Of a stretch of 46,188 nt of DNA, positions 1-9,395 are shown one piece after another. A program made the position numbers and the translations under genes. The DNA is from Moraxella oblonga NBRC 102422 (GTDB taxonomy: Bacteria > Pseudomonadota > Gammaproteobacteria > Pseudomonadales > Moraxellaceae): assembly GCF_001598275.1 (NCBI RefSeq), contig NZ_BCYQ01000020.1:1-46188 (forward strand), read 5' to 3'. Position 1 is the stretch's first letter; each line of letters starts with the position of its first letter. Under the pieces are notes generated by a model. It saw only the letters and a program-made list of their open reading frames with translations. It was not told where the DNA came from and searched no databases.

Positions 1-108
1 AATTTTATCATAAATCAACTTAACAACGAACGAAACTTTTACCCATTGCCCCAAATATAAGCAAATACTTTGTTATGGACTTGTGGGGGTAAATGTAATT
101 TACTCAAG

Positions 109-145
109 GCTCTAGTCTAGCATAGGTTGGATTGCTAGTCTAGAG
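109..145. repeat. Imperfect inverted repeat with four CTAG tetranucleotides
   Basis: The arms at 109-121 and 134-145 pair except for a central T-T mismatch (GCTCTAG-T-CTAGC against GCTAG-T-CTAGAG). CTAG occurs four times in 32 bases, although this tetranucleotide is usually scarce in proteobacterial genomes. There is no following T-run, so it is not an obvious intrinsic terminator. It lies about 80 bp upstream of lipB. It could be a protein-binding site or the end of an upstream structure cut by the window. Function unknown; the rest of 1-226 shows nothing else except the lipB promoter. Confidence 0.45.
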
Positions 146-174
146 TCTTATTTAATCTTTACCAATGAATCGCA

Positions 175-202
175 CCTTACCAAACTTAACTTATGTTATA
201 AT
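175..202 (+). promoter_or_regulatory. Candidate lipB promoter
   Basis: A perfect TATAAT (197-202) lies 24 bp upstream of the likely lipB ATG at 227. The -35 region (around 175-181, CTTACC/TTACCA) is poor. The -10 match is good; the rest is inference. Confidence 0.45.
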
Positions 203-226
203 AACGCCAAAAAAGTGAGATTTTCA

Positions 227-946
227 ATGTCAAACAACCTAACCCTACACACCCTATCCCTACCCCCCTTTGACAACCTTATCATCAAAACTTTGCCCAA
301 TGCCGACTATACCACCACACACACAGCAATGTTTGACAAAACTTTGCAAAAAATTGACCAAAAAAAAGCAGGCAACCCTTTGCCTGATGAGCTTTGGCTG
401 GTGGAGCATAGCGATGTTTATACGCTTGGGCAAGCAGGCAAAAAAGAGCATATTTTGTACGACACAGGCACACCCATCATTCAAACCGATAGAGGCGGAC
501 AGGTAACTTGGCACGGCACAGGTCAATTGACGGCATACTTTTTGTGGGATTTAAATGCCCTCTGTTGGGGCGTCAGAGATTTGGTGAGCCACGCCGAGCA
601 AGCGATTGAAGATGTGGTAAACGCCTATTTACCAAACGGTCTAACCGCCAAAGCACGAAAAGAAGCCCCCGGGGTGTATGTTTATAATACCGATGGCGAT
701 ATGCTTGGCAAAATTGCAAGTTTGGGCTTTAAAATCAAGCACAGCCACAGCTATCACGGCATTGCCATTAACCTTATCAATGATTTGATCGCCTTTAATG
801 CCATCAATCCGTGTGGCTATGCAGGTATGACGATGGTCAAACTTGCCCAGTTTTGTGAATTTGATAGCGATGAATTTATATTAAAACTCACCGATAATTT
901 GGTTAAAAGACGAAATGGGACAATTGCCTTGCGTAAATTTGATTGA
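227..946 (+). CDS. lipB: Octanoyl-[acyl-carrier-protein]:protein N-octanoyltransferase (LipB)
   Basis: LipB moves octanoyl groups from acyl-ACP to the lipoyl domains of 2-oxoacid dehydrogenases and GcvH, the first step of lipoate assembly in the cytoplasm. The 239-residue protein has the family's DRGGQVTWHGTGQ block (residues 88-100, with T where P is common). It also has the catalytic lysine in GKIASLG (about K162) and the catalytic cysteine in INPCGYAG (about C196). A GTG at 215 is in frame, but ATG 227 gives the usual family N-terminus and follows a weak purine-rich AAAAGTGAG. lipA is not in the window. ppa follows after 49 bp on the same strand and may be co-transcribed. Confidence 0.95.
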   Translation: MSNNLTLHTLSLPPFDNLIIKTLPNADYTTTHTAMFDKTLQKIDQKKAGNPLPDELWLVEHSDVYTLGQAGKKEHILYDTGTPIIQTDRGGQVTWHGTGQLTAYFLWDLNALCWGVRDLVSHAEQAIEDVVNAYLPNGLTAKARKEAPGVYVYNTDGDMLGKIASLGFKIKHSHSYHGIAINLINDLIAFNAINPCGYAGMTMVKLAQFCEFDSDEFILKLTDNLVKRRNGTIALRKFD

Positions 947-995
947 TTATTTATGCCAATTTTAATACAATAGTGTTTTTGACTTAGGAATCTTT

Positions 996-1529
996 ATGGC
1001 AGACTTTAACCAAATCCTAGACGCAGGCGATGTGGACGCTGGCATCATCAATGTCGTGGTAGAAATCCCCACAGGTTCAAACCACAAGATTGAATGGGAC
1101 AGAAAAAACGCCTGTTTCAAACTTGACCGTGTTGAACCCATCGCCTTTGCCAAGCCTTGTAACTATGGCTTTATTCCCCAAACTTTGGACGAAGATGGCG
1201 ATGAATTGGACGCGCTTATCATTACCGAACAGCCTTTGACCACTGGCATTTACCTAGAAGCTCGTGTGATTGGCGTGATGAAGTTTGTGGACGATGGCGA
1301 AGTGGACGACAAAATCGTTGTTGTGCCAGCCGATGACCGCAACAATGGCGATGCTTATCAAAGCCTTGACGATTTACCAAAACAACTTATCAAACAGCTA
1401 GAATTTCATTTTAATCACTACAAAGATTTGAAAAAAGCTGGCACAACCGTCGTGGAAGGTTTCTTTGGCATTGATGAGGCCAAAAAGGTCATCAAAGAAA
1501 GCCAAAAACGCTGGACAGAGCAAGCCTAA
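996..1529 (+). CDS. ppa: Inorganic pyrophosphatase
   Basis: Cytoplasmic family I pyrophosphatase, which hydrolyses PPi to two phosphates and so pulls biosynthetic reactions forward. The 177 residues match the usual bacterial length. The signature around residues 65-72 (DEDGDELD) carries the metal-binding aspartates, and the substrate region FAKPCNYGFIPQT precedes it. The start ATG follows TAGGA with good spacing. A strong intrinsic terminator begins 12 bp after the stop, so the lipB-ppa unit ends here. Confidence 0.97.
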   Translation: MADFNQILDAGDVDAGIINVVVEIPTGSNHKIEWDRKNACFKLDRVEPIAFAKPCNYGFIPQTLDEDGDELDALIITEQPLTTGIYLEARVIGVMKFVDDGEVDDKIVVVPADDRNNGDAYQSLDDLPKQLIKQLEFHFNHYKDLKKAGTTVVEGFFGIDEAKKVIKESQKRWTEQA

Positions 1530-1540
1530 TCAATCACCAA

Positions 1541-1566
1541 AACCGTCCGACTGGGCGGTTTTTTGT
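1541..1566 (+). terminator. Intrinsic terminator after ppa
   Basis: The stem AACCGTCC / GGGCGGTT (8 bp including one G-U) has loop GACT, and the T-run TTTTTT runs directly from the right arm. Confidence 0.9.
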
Positions 1567-1639
1567 ACTTATATTTTAAGCCCCTTGTTTTTTTGGGGAA
1601 TTTTTGTAAAATGACTTTTTTACCCATCGTCTTTTTACC

Positions 1640-3436
1640 ATGAAAACCAAAAATCCACTCTCACTCATTGCCTCTCTTTGGAAAAATCCCCACATTCGTT
1701 ATGCACTTATTTTGTCTGTGCTTGGTGTGCTTGGTTACTCTTTTTGGTTTAGCACCGCATGGCTCATGTTGTGCTATGGATTGGCACTATTTTTGTTTGG
1801 TATGCAGTGCATAGAAACAGGACTACACCAAGCCACAGGTGGCACACTTGAACGAATCATGGCAAAAACCACATCAAGCCCTGCCAAAGGCTTTGCGTTT
1901 GGTGTGGGAGCGACCTTTGTACTACAATCTAGCACATTGGTCTCACTACTTACCATCGCTTTTTTGAGCACAGGTATGATTAGCCTTGCAGGGGGTTTAT
2001 CCATCATCTTTGGGACAAATTTGGGGGCAACAAGCGGTATTTGGCTATTGGCTTTGATGGGTCAGAGTATTAGCCTAAATACCTTTGCCCTACCCATGCT
2101 CGTCTTTGGGGTGTTGATGGGCTTTATGGACAAACGCCTAAAAGCAGTTGGGCAAGCACTCATTGGCATTTCACTCATTTTTTTGGGTATTGATGCCATC
2201 AAAGAAGGTTTTTCTGGAGCAAACGACATTTCATTTAGCCAAATCAATGTACACGGCTTTGGGCAAGTACTGATGTTTGTTGTGGTGGGATTTTTACTTA
2301 CTTGTGTTTTACAATCATCACACGCCACACTTATTTTGACTTTGTCCGCCCTATCAGCAGGACAAATCAGTGTCGTACAGGGTTTTGCCATTGCCGTAGG
2401 TTCAAACTTGGGCAGTAGTGTCACTACTGCTCTTGTTGGTATGATTGGTAGCGAAAAAAACGGACAAAGATTGGCATTGGCACACCTGATTTTCAATGTT
2501 GTTACGGCGATTTTGTCCATTATTTTATGGATGCCTTTAACTTATGGTACAGCATGGGTGGCAGATTTGTTTGGGATTGAGTCGGATTTGCTCAAATTGG
2601 CACTATTTCATACATTATTTAACTTGCTTGGTGTGGCGATTTTTTGGGGCAAAAAAGAACAATTTGCCAACAAACTCACCAAATGGCTTCCCCAATACAC
2701 CCATAGCCCCCAGACTTTGCCAGATAATAGTGAACCTGTTCAGCCCAAATACCTACAAAGCAACTTGTTGCTGTCTGCCGATACCGCCATGCACGCCATC
2801 AACCAAGAAACACACCGCCTAACCACACTTGGGCTAGAAGTGATTTGCCATGCCATCTATGTCCCCAATGACGAATTACGGCGTATGACAGGCAATTTAC
2901 CAAAACCTGAATCACCACTTGAACTTGATGTGCAGACATTATACTCATGGCAAATCAAACCGCTTTATGGGGCGATTTTGGATTTTGGTAGTCGTCTTGA
3001 TATTGATGATAATATGGTGTTGCACCAAAAACTGACACTTGCCCAACTGCGCGCTTTTCATATTGTAGAAATTATCAAAGAAAGCAAGCACTTGCAAAAA
3101 AATATGCAACAGTTTTTAAGCCAATCCAACAACGCCATTCATGGCGAATATCTACATTTGCGTGAGCATTTGTTTGAGATTTTGCTTGCGTTTTTGCACA
3201 TTCACGAATTGCCCATTGACAATGAGGAGCGGATTGTACGCCAAAATGAATTTATTGACAATGCCGAAACGCTCAATAACACATTAAGCAGTGCAATTTT
3301 AGAAAAACTCCATCAAGGCAAAATCAGCGGACTACAAACCGCCTCTTTGCTTAACGACATCAACTACATTCACCGCATCAATTTAGGGCTTGGGGAGATT
3401 TTGCAATTTGAATCACAGCTCATGCAAAAGTCATAA
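1640..3436 (+). CDS. Na/Pi cotransporter family protein with C-terminal PhoU-like domain
   Basis: Inner-membrane protein of 598 residues related to E. coli YjbB. Two Na/Pi-cotransporter repeats are visible. The first carries VLQSSTLVS and FGTNLGATSG; the second carries VLQSSHATL and VGSNLGSSVT. The QSS motifs are the inverted-repeat signature of the SLC34-like family. Hydrophobic segments fill about residues 18-335. The remaining ~240 residues are helical and soluble, as in PhoU domains. The likely role is phosphate transport or phosphate balance, though bacterial members may act as exporters. Its stop overlaps the stop of the convergent DUF1275 gene by 6 bp, with no room for a terminator between them. 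Confidence 0.88.
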   Translation: MKTKNPLSLIASLWKNPHIRYALILSVLGVLGYSFWFSTAWLMLCYGLALFLFGMQCIETGLHQATGGTLERIMAKTTSSPAKGFAFGVGATFVLQSSTLVSLLTIAFLSTGMISLAGGLSIIFGTNLGATSGIWLLALMGQSISLNTFALPMLVFGVLMGFMDKRLKAVGQALIGISLIFLGIDAIKEGFSGANDISFSQINVHGFGQVLMFVVVGFLLTCVLQSSHATLILTLSALSAGQISVVQGFAIAVGSNLGSSVTTALVGMIGSEKNGQRLALAHLIFNVVTAILSIILWMPLTYGTAWVADLFGIESDLLKLALFHTLFNLLGVAIFWGKKEQFANKLTKWLPQYTHSPQTLPDNSEPVQPKYLQSNLLLSADTAMHAINQETHRLTTLGLEVICHAIYVPNDELRRMTGNLPKPESPLELDVQTLYSWQIKPLYGAILDFGSRLDIDDNMVLHQKLTLAQLRAFHIVEIIKESKHLQKNMQQFLSQSNNAIHGEYLHLREHLFEILLAFLHIHELPIDNEERIVRQNEFIDNAETLNNTLSSAILEKLHQGKISGLQTASLLNDINYIHRINLGLGEILQFESQLMQKS

Positions 3437-4153
3437 GTATTTGTTTTTGTTGTGTTTGTTTCTTTTTAATTTAAGCATCAAAAGACGCTGGGACTTGGTG
3501 TACCAGCGTTCCATATGCTGATAAGTAATTGCCGAAAACAAAATCACCGACATAGGAAGCAACATGGACAAATAACCCACTTTGGCATAAAGCCATACTG
3601 CCACAAAACCACCAATAAAAAATCCCCACCACAACCCACTGTGTAAAATAATCTTACTCATGCTGACCTTGCGACCGACAAGCCAATTACCAACAGTCGC
3701 CCCCAAATCAGACGTAACCCCCGTCAAATGCGTGGTACGCACCACCGCTCCATGATAAGTTGCCACCATTGAGTTTTGCAGTCCACACGCCATTGCAATC
3801 AGCATTTGCCCATATTCATTGTCATGCAAATACAGTCCAAGCGACCCACAAAGGAGCAAAAATTCCAAGTACATCGCATAGCCATAGTTACGGCGAATAT
3901 GAAGTTCACTTGCACCGATAATCGCCCCACTTAGCACCGAGCCAAGCCAAAACGAACCAATTGAGATAACAAAAAGTTTTAGATTAACCCAATTGCCATT
4001 AAATACCGACACAGCCACCTGACTGATGTTACCTGTAACGTGAGATGCTGAAACATGGGTAAAGCCCATGAGTGCAGTAGTGTTTAAAATACCAGCACTA
4101 AACGCCAACACCACTGCCCCAAACAGTACCCATGTGGGAATTTTATCTTGCAT
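3431..4153 (-). CDS. DUF1275 (YoaK-like) membrane protein
   Basis: A 240-residue, strongly hydrophobic protein with about six membrane segments. It has the typical DUF1275 blocks: FSAGILNTTALMGF and HVTGN near the N-terminus, then ACGLQNSM and RTTHLTGVTSDLG in the middle. The family function is unknown; some members are annotated as transporters on weak grounds. It is convergent with the Na/Pi gene, and the last 6 bp of each overlap. The ATG at 4153 is the only sensible start. Confidence 0.85.
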   Translation of the reverse strand: MQDKIPTWVLFGAVVLAFSAGILNTTALMGFTHVSASHVTGNISQVAVSVFNGNWVNLKLFVISIGSFWLGSVLSGAIIGASELHIRRNYGYAMYLEFLLLCGSLGLYLHDNEYGQMLIAMACGLQNSMVATYHGAVVRTTHLTGVTSDLGATVGNWLVGRKVSMSKIILHSGLWWGFFIGGFVAVWLYAKVGYLSMLLPMSVILFSAITYQHMERWYTKSQRLLMLKLKRNKHNKNKYL

Positions 4154-4201
4154 GGTAAAAAAAATAAATCATTTAATTTACCAGTAGTTTAACAAAAAAC
4201 G

Positions 4202-4230
4202 AAAACACTTGGGGCAAGCCAAGTGTTTTT
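4202..4230 (-). terminator. Intrinsic terminator after fabI
   Basis: An 11-bp perfect stem (AAAACACTTGG / CCAAGTGTTTT) encloses a 6-nt loop, about 30 bp beyond the fabI stop. The A-rich left flank gives the U-tract on the minus strand. The other strand could also work, but no gene there needs it. Confidence 0.8.
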
Positions 4231-4260
4231 AAAATGTTACAAAATTTTACATTTAACACA

Positions 4261-5082
4261 TCATTCGTCATCGCCTGCCATTGCCATGATTTGCTCACTA
4301 ATAGCAACCGTGTTAAAACCTGCATCCACAAACAAAATCTCACCTGTAATTCCACTTGCCCAAGGAGACAACAAGAACAAACTGGCATTACCCACTTCCA
4401 TTTGGCTGACGTTGCGTTGTAGAGGGGCGATTTTTTCGCTCACGTCCAACATACGGCGAAATGATTTGATGCCACTGGCAGCAAGCGTACGGATTGGACC
4501 TGCACTGATGGCATTGACACGAATACCATCTTTACCCAAAGAGCTTGCCAAATAACGCACGGACGCTTCTAGGCTTGCTTTTGCCATGCCCATGACATTG
4601 TAATTTGGCAATACCGAAATACTGCCTTCATAAGTCAAAGTCAGTAGCGACCCTTGACGTTTGGCAAGTAGCTCACGCCCTGCCTTTGCCAATGCCACAA
4701 AACTATAAGAGCTGATGTCATGAGCGATGGCAGAACCTTCACGGGTGGTTGCACTGGTAAAATCACCATCAAGTTGGTCAGCAGGTGCAAAGCCAATGGC
4801 ATGGACAATGCCGTTTAGCCCTGCCTCATCGCCCTGCCCCCAAAATTCAGACACCTTATCAAAACACGCCTGAATAGACTCATCAGAACCAACATCACAC
4901 TCAATGATGGCGGTAGCATTAAAGGCTTCGCCTGCCATTTCAACACGTTTTTTAATCTTGTCATTAGGATAAGTCAAAATCAGCTCTGCCCCCTCACGGT
5001 GCAAACATTCGGCAATCGCCCACGCAATTGAGAGCTTACTGGCAATGCCTGTAACCAAAAATCGTTGACCTTGTAACAACAT
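4261..5082 (-). CDS. fabI: Enoyl-[acyl-carrier-protein] reductase [NADH] (FabI)
   Basis: Last reductive step of each fatty-acid elongation cycle, in the cytoplasm. The 273-residue SDR fold shows the atypical FabI nucleotide site ([16 protein letters not shown], residues 9-24). The catalytic Y-x9-Y-x6-K arrangement is Y151, Y161 and K168. HAIGFAP (about residues 94-100) contains the glycine equivalent to E. coli G93, the position where triclosan-resistance substitutions occur; it is unsubstituted here. The start has AAAGG about 8 nt upstream. The gene is monocistronic with its own terminator and is divergent from folE across about 160 bp. Confidence 0.97.
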   Translation of the reverse strand: MLLQGQRFLVTGIASKLSIAWAIAECLHREGAELILTYPNDKIKKRVEMAGEAFNATAIIECDVGSDESIQACFDKVSEFWGQGDEAGLNGIVHAIGFAPADQLDGDFTSATTREGSAIAHDISSYSFVALAKAGRELLAKRQGSLLTLTYEGSISVLPNYNVMGMAKASLEASVRYLASSLGKDGIRVNAISAGPIRTLAASGIKSFRRMLDVSEKIAPLQRNVSQMEVGNASLFLLSPWASGITGEILFVDAGFNTVAISEQIMAMAGDDE

Positions 5083-5244
5083 AAATAAACCTTTTTAAAA
5101 TATATCAAGCAACGTGGATTATATCATGTTTTTTGGTAAATGCCTACGCAAAAATACATTTGTAAACTTTAAAAACTACCAAAATCCACTTGATAAAATC
5201 CAAAATTGCGTTAAGCTATACATTTATTTGCGATTGTGATTGTT

Positions 5245-5841
5245 ATGTCAAATTATACTTTTGTTCCTGACCACGAAGCCCTTGCCAGCCACTATGCCAA
5301 AATCATCGAAGGTTGTGGCGAAGATCTCAACCGAGACGGTCTATTAGATACTCCCATGCGTGCATCAAAGGCATTTAGTTATCTGACACAAGGCTATCAC
5401 CAAAGCCTAGAAGTTGTCGCCAATGATGCAGTATTTGAATCAGACAACCCTGAGTTGGTACTTGTGCAAAACATTGAGTTTTATTCACTGTGCGAGCATC
5501 ACATGCTTCCTTTTTATGGGGTGGCTCATGTAGGATATTTACCCAATGGCAAAGTACTAGGACTCTCCAAAGTCGCACGCATTGTGGATATGTACGCCCG
5601 CCGACTACAAATCCAAGAAAACCTCACCAAACAAATCGCCCTTGCCATTCAAGAGCTGACCGATTGCCATGGTGTGGCGGTGGTCATGGACGCAAGCCAT
5701 ATGTGCATGATGATGCGTGGTGTGGGCAAACAACAATCCACCACCCGTACGATGAGTACGCTTGGCAAACTAAGCGATGATAATCATGCCCGTCAAGAAT
5801 TTTTAAGTGCCATTCCAAAACGAATGCCTGCTTTTGGCTAA
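5245..5841 (+). CDS. folE: GTP cyclohydrolase I (FolE)
   Basis: Converts GTP to 7,8-dihydroneopterin triphosphate, the entry to tetrahydrofolate synthesis. The 198 residues contain the zinc ligands in [12 protein letters not shown] (Cys and His) and SHMCMMMRG (second Cys), so this is the canonical zinc enzyme (type IA). An in-frame GTG at 5236 would add three residues; ATG 5245 is preferred. A strong bidirectional hairpin terminator follows 10 bp after the stop and separates it from the convergent GAPDH gene. Confidence 0.97.
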   Translation: MSNYTFVPDHEALASHYAKIIEGCGEDLNRDGLLDTPMRASKAFSYLTQGYHQSLEVVANDAVFESDNPELVLVQNIEFYSLCEHHMLPFYGVAHVGYLPNGKVLGLSKVARIVDMYARRLQIQENLTKQIALAIQELTDCHGVAVVMDASHMCMMMRGVGKQQSTTRTMSTLGKLSDDNHARQEFLSAIPKRMPAFG

Positions 5842-5846
5842 TAAAC

Positions 5847-5877
5847 AAAAAAACCGAACATATCGTTCGGTTTTTTT
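5847..5877. terminator. Bidirectional terminator between folE and GAPDH gene
   Basis: The stem ACCGAAC / GTTCGGT (5853-5859 and 5865-5871) has loop ATATC. It is flanked by seven A on the left and seven T on the right, so it can end transcripts from both directions. Confidence 0.92.
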
Positions 5878-5888
5878 GAGTGTTGGTA

Positions 5889-7226
5889 CTAGCCATTTGT
5901 TGCCATCGTTTCTGCCACACGAATCACTTGCGTGCTATAGCCCATTTCATTATCATACCAAATATACAAAGTTGCACGACTGTCTTGTGCAATTGTTGCC
6001 TTAGCATCAAAAATCGCCACTTTTTGCGACCCCACAAAATCGGTAGAAACGGCTTCAGGACTGTCTGAATAGTCAATTTGCTCTTGCCATTCAAGGCTTT
6101 CTGACTTACTCTTCATAAAGGCATTTAGCTCATCTTTTGACCCCACCGCCTTTTCAAAGTTCAAATTCAAAATCGCAAGCGAAACATTGGGCGTTGGCAC
6201 CCGAATGGCATTGCCTGTCAATTTGCCTTTAAGTTCTGGAATGGCTTTTGATACCGCAGAAGCCGCCCCTGTAGAAGTCATTACCATATTTAGGGGGGCA
6301 GCCCGTCCACGGCGGTCGGATTTGTGATGATTGTCCACCAAGTTTTGGTCATTGGTAAAGGCGTGTACGGTTTCCATATGACCGTTTATGATGCCATAGG
6401 TATCGTGTAGGACTTTAAGTGCTGGCGTAATGGCATTGGTAGTACAGCTTGCTGCCGAAACAATGCTATCATTGCCAATGGTATCGTGGTTTACACCATA
6501 GACGACATTTTTAATTTCGCCTTTGGCAGGGGCGGTCAGCAAGACTTTTTTAACGCCTTTGCTTGCCAAATGCTTGGAAAGACCAGCTTCATCTTTCCAT
6601 TTGCCTGTATTATCAATCACAATAGCATTGTCAATGCCATAGGCAGTATAGTCAATCTCTGATGGGTCGGAAGCATAAATAAATTTAATAAAACGCCCAT
6701 TGACCACAATCCCACCATTGTCATTGTCAATCTGTACCGCCCCATCAAACCAGCCGTGTACGCTGTCTCGCTCCAAGAGCGAACCACGCTTATCAAGGTC
6801 GCCATCGCCAGCAGGACGCACCACAATCGCCTTTAATTGCAAGCCCTTATCAGAAGCAGGGCGACTCATCAACAGGCGTGCCAAAATCCGTCCGATACGC
6901 CCAAAACCATACAATACCACATCGGTAGCAGGGATTTCTTGACCGCTGACAAAGTCGCTTGCCTTTTTGCCTGCCTTGATTGCCTGACCCAAGTCCAATG
7001 TCGTATTGGCAATATCTAGTCCATCTGCCAATGCCAAGCTATCAGCCACATCAATCCCTGCCTTGTCGTGCTTTGCCAAAATATCCGATACCGACAAGGC
7101 AACTTTTTCACCAAAAAACAGCACCGTTACATTTTGGGCGGTTAATTTGGCAAGGGCAACAAGCAATTGGGTGGCGGTTTGTTCGTTTGCTTGTCGTTTG
7201 GCAAGGTGGGTTTGATAGATACTCAT
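5889..7226 (-). CDS. Glyceraldehyde-3-phosphate dehydrogenase, long form with N-terminal extension
   Basis: Interconverts glyceraldehyde-3-phosphate and 1,3-bisphosphoglycerate. The protein has 445 residues against about 335 for classical Gap. Residues 1-100 form a helical extension, and the Rossmann motif GFGRIGR sits at 107-113. The catalytic cysteine is C261 in SAASCTTNAITP, and SDRRGRAAPLN and the C-terminal WYDNEMGYS are intact. Long forms of this kind are known in Pseudomonas and Acinetobacter. The stretch after the second beta strand reads VVRPAGDGD and lacks the usual aspartate that selects NAD over NADP, so NADP or mixed use is possible (inference). AAGGA precedes the ATG. Confidence 0.9.
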   Translation of the reverse strand: MSIYQTHLAKRQANEQTATQLLVALAKLTAQNVTVLFFGEKVALSVSDILAKHDKAGIDVADSLALADGLDIANTTLDLGQAIKAGKKASDFVSGQEIPATDVVLYGFGRIGRILARLLMSRPASDKGLQLKAIVVRPAGDGDLDKRGSLLERDSVHGWFDGAVQIDNDNGGIVVNGRFIKFIYASDPSEIDYTAYGIDNAIVIDNTGKWKDEAGLSKHLASKGVKKVLLTAPAKGEIKNVVYGVNHDTIGNDSIVSAASCTTNAITPALKVLHDTYGIINGHMETVHAFTNDQNLVDNHHKSDRRGRAAPLNMVMTSTGAASAVSKAIPELKGKLTGNAIRVPTPNVSLAILNLNFEKAVGSKDELNAFMKSKSESLEWQEQIDYSDSPEAVSTDFVGSQKVAIFDAKATIAQDSRATLYIWYDNEMGYSTQVIRVAETMATNG

Positions 7227-7296
7227 AACTTTTTCCTTTTAGGTTAAACAAATAACAGTTACTACTCAACATGTAATAAAACTAACTCAAATTTAA

Positions 7297-8223
7297 TCAA
7301 TGTTGATTGACCACTTCTTTTAATGTTTGAATTTTTTGAGACAAACGCTCTAATAACAATACTCTATTTTCACCCAATACGCTTTGATTGGTATCTTTTA
7401 TTTTTTCATAAGCCAAAATAGCGTATTCGACTTGGTTTTTATTTAGGTGAATTTCACCATTGCCATTGTTAATGATTGACAGTCCATGAATTTCATCTTT
7501 GGATAAATTGGGAAATAATGCTGTCATGTATTTTTCTAAAAATAACAAAGATGATTGTTTTATCCATGCAACTTTATTGCTTGTTTGTTGTGGGTGTAAA
7601 CGATATAATACAAGAGATTCTGATAAATTAGCAAAAGTTGCTCCACCAATTGCACAATTTACCCAAAAACCATAATCACAAGCGGTTGGTTGTTGATTAT
7701 AATGAATATTTAGTGATTTTATGCGACTTTGTCGATACATGGCAGTTGGGTTTAGAATATTAGCAACCGCTCGTGAGAGGTTGACTTTAATATCTTCATC
7801 TACCAATGGAATGTCGGTATGATACCCTTCATCAGTTTGCCCATCAGTAAAGCAATACATATTTGAACCCAATACATCAATATTGGTATGTTTATCCAAA
7901 TATTCAATTTGTTTTTCAAAACGATGAGGCAAACAAACATCATCAGCATCCATGCGTGCCACATAATCAACTTTCATCATGTTGGTTAATTGTATGGCAA
8001 ACTGGGTGGCAATTGGTTCGCCTTGATTGTTATCAAAATGATATGCTCGCAATCGTTGGTCTTTTTTGGCATAATCCTCTAAAATCTGCCCAGAATTATC
8101 GCTAGAAGCATCATTAACCGCCAAAATACAAAAATCTTCAAATGTTTGACTAAGTAATGAATCCAAACAGGTTGCCAAATATTGTTGTGCATTATATATA
8201 GGCAATATCACCGCCAATCTCAT
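7297..8223 (-). CDS. Glycosyltransferase family 2 protein
   Basis: A 308-residue GT-A enzyme, probably transferring a sugar to lipooligosaccharide or another surface glycan. The N-terminus LAVILPIYNAQQYL, the nucleotide-binding NDASSD (37-42) and the metal-binding MDADD (91-95) are clear. The acceptor half is variable and cannot be matched to a linkage. The gene is visibly more AT-rich than fabI or GAPDH and is isolated from other sugar genes, which fits transfer or a strain-variable surface locus. GGGG precedes the ATG by about 8 nt. Confidence 0.85.
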   Translation of the reverse strand: MRLAVILPIYNAQQYLATCLDSLLSQTFEDFCILAVNDASSDNSGQILEDYAKKDQRLRAYHFDNNQGEPIATQFAIQLTNMMKVDYVARMDADDVCLPHRFEKQIEYLDKHTNIDVLGSNMYCFTDGQTDEGYHTDIPLVDEDIKVNLSRAVANILNPTAMYRQSRIKSLNIHYNQQPTACDYGFWVNCAIGGATFANLSESLVLYRLHPQQTSNKVAWIKQSSLLFLEKYMTALFPNLSKDEIHGLSIINNGNGEIHLNKNQVEYAILAYEKIKDTNQSVLGENRVLLLERLSQKIQTLKEVVNQH

Positions 8224-8347
8224 ATTCGCCCCACAACGATTATATCAAGTATATTCCAAAATTTTTGAGATTTTAGAACAAAAAAGTTGGCTTGGCAACT
8301 ATTATTTAATTATAAAATGGTAGTATTTTATTTTAAAATAATAAAAT

Positions 8348-9346
8348 TTATTTTATAAAACCCCGTATCCCTGCCACTGCTACTGCCCCATGTTGGTATG
8401 CCATCTCTATATCAGATGGGCTAAGCCCACCCAATGCAATGACAGGTACGTCTGAGAATTGTGCAAGTTTGGCAAAATTCTCCCAACCCAAATGGGGAGT
8501 ATCTGGGTGTGTGGCGGTGGCTTTGACAGGGGATAGCAATATCGCCATGACAGGGTGAGTATTTGCCAGTAAGTTGGCTTTTTGAATGCTAATCACATCA
8601 TGACAACTGATAATGATAGGTAGTTTTGGTAGCTCATCAGATGACAAATCTAGCTCCATAAGTTCATTTTGCGTTAGTCGCACCGCCATGATGTTAGGAC
8701 TGTTAGTGATGTCCTGCAAGGGTACAATCAACCTTAAATCCCCTCTTTGCGATGATAAGGCATTGATAAGCTCAGCATTGATTTGATGGTCTGCTTGTGT
8801 ACGCACAATGAGAGTACAATCTTTGGATAAAGATAAGTAACAATCCAACCAGTCGGTTTGTTTTTTAAATACGCTCAACGCATGACTGATAACAATGGCA
8901 GATGGCAGGGCAAGCCAGTTTAGAATGGGGGCATTGGCAGTGGGAAAACGCTCTGTTTGGTTTAAAATCTCTTTTTCATAAAAACCGATATGCTGACCGT
9001 CATTACCCATGTTTTTATCCTTAAAATCAAGGTATTGCTCATCAGTAAGCCAGATTTGGTACACGAATAACTGCACGATTTTATCGCCATAATCATGATT
9101 AATCCTACCAAGTTTCGTCATGACATTATCTTTGATGTCAAGCCCAAGCTCCTCGTTTACTTCTCGGATTAGGGCATGATTGGGGGTTTCGCCTTGCTCA
9201 ATCTTGCCACCCACAAATTCTAATTTACCGCCCTGATGCTGGTGGTCTAGCCGTGTCGCCAACAACAAAAGTTCGCCATAGCGAAGAACTGCCACTGCCA
9301 CAGGAATGACTGTGTTCACATGATTACCTTTTATACCCATATACAT
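8348..9346 (-). CDS. Nudix hydrolase / thiamine-phosphate-synthase-like fusion protein
   Basis: Two domains in 332 residues. The N-terminal half is a MutT-like Nudix hydrolase with a complete box at 47-69 (G-x5-E-x7-REVNEELGL), expected to clear 8-oxo-dGTP. The C-terminal half (about 175-332) resembles ThiE/TenI thiamine monophosphate synthase, with VIALGGLSPSDIEMAYQHGA and VAGIRGF near the end. Such fusions are known in pseudomonads and Acinetobacter; whether the ThiE half is active is unclear. Start choice is open: ATG 9346 has AAAAGG too close, ATG 9340 has it about 5 nt away, and GTG 9319 has another AAAAGG about 7 nt away and would match the short E. coli MutT N-terminus. Confidence 0.85.
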   Translation of the reverse strand: MYMGIKGNHVNTVIPVAVAVLRYGELLLLATRLDHQHQGGKLEFVGGKIEQGETPNHALIREVNEELGLDIKDNVMTKLGRINHDYGDKIVQLFVYQIWLTDEQYLDFKDKNMGNDGQHIGFYEKEILNQTERFPTANAPILNWLALPSAIVISHALSVFKKQTDWLDCYLSLSKDCTLIVRTQADHQINAELINALSSQRGDLRLIVPLQDITNSPNIMAVRLTQNELMELDLSSDELPKLPIIISCHDVISIQKANLLANTHPVMAILLSPVKATATHPDTPHLGWENFAKLAQFSDVPVIALGGLSPSDIEMAYQHGAVAVAGIRGFIK

Positions 9347-9395
9347 ACCTTTTATCTAAAAAATGGTGAATTTTGTCAAATTTTACAATTTATAT

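Noticed and set aside
215-226. GTG start for lipB
   Set aside because: ATG 227 gives the family N-terminus and better spacing to the purine-rich site.
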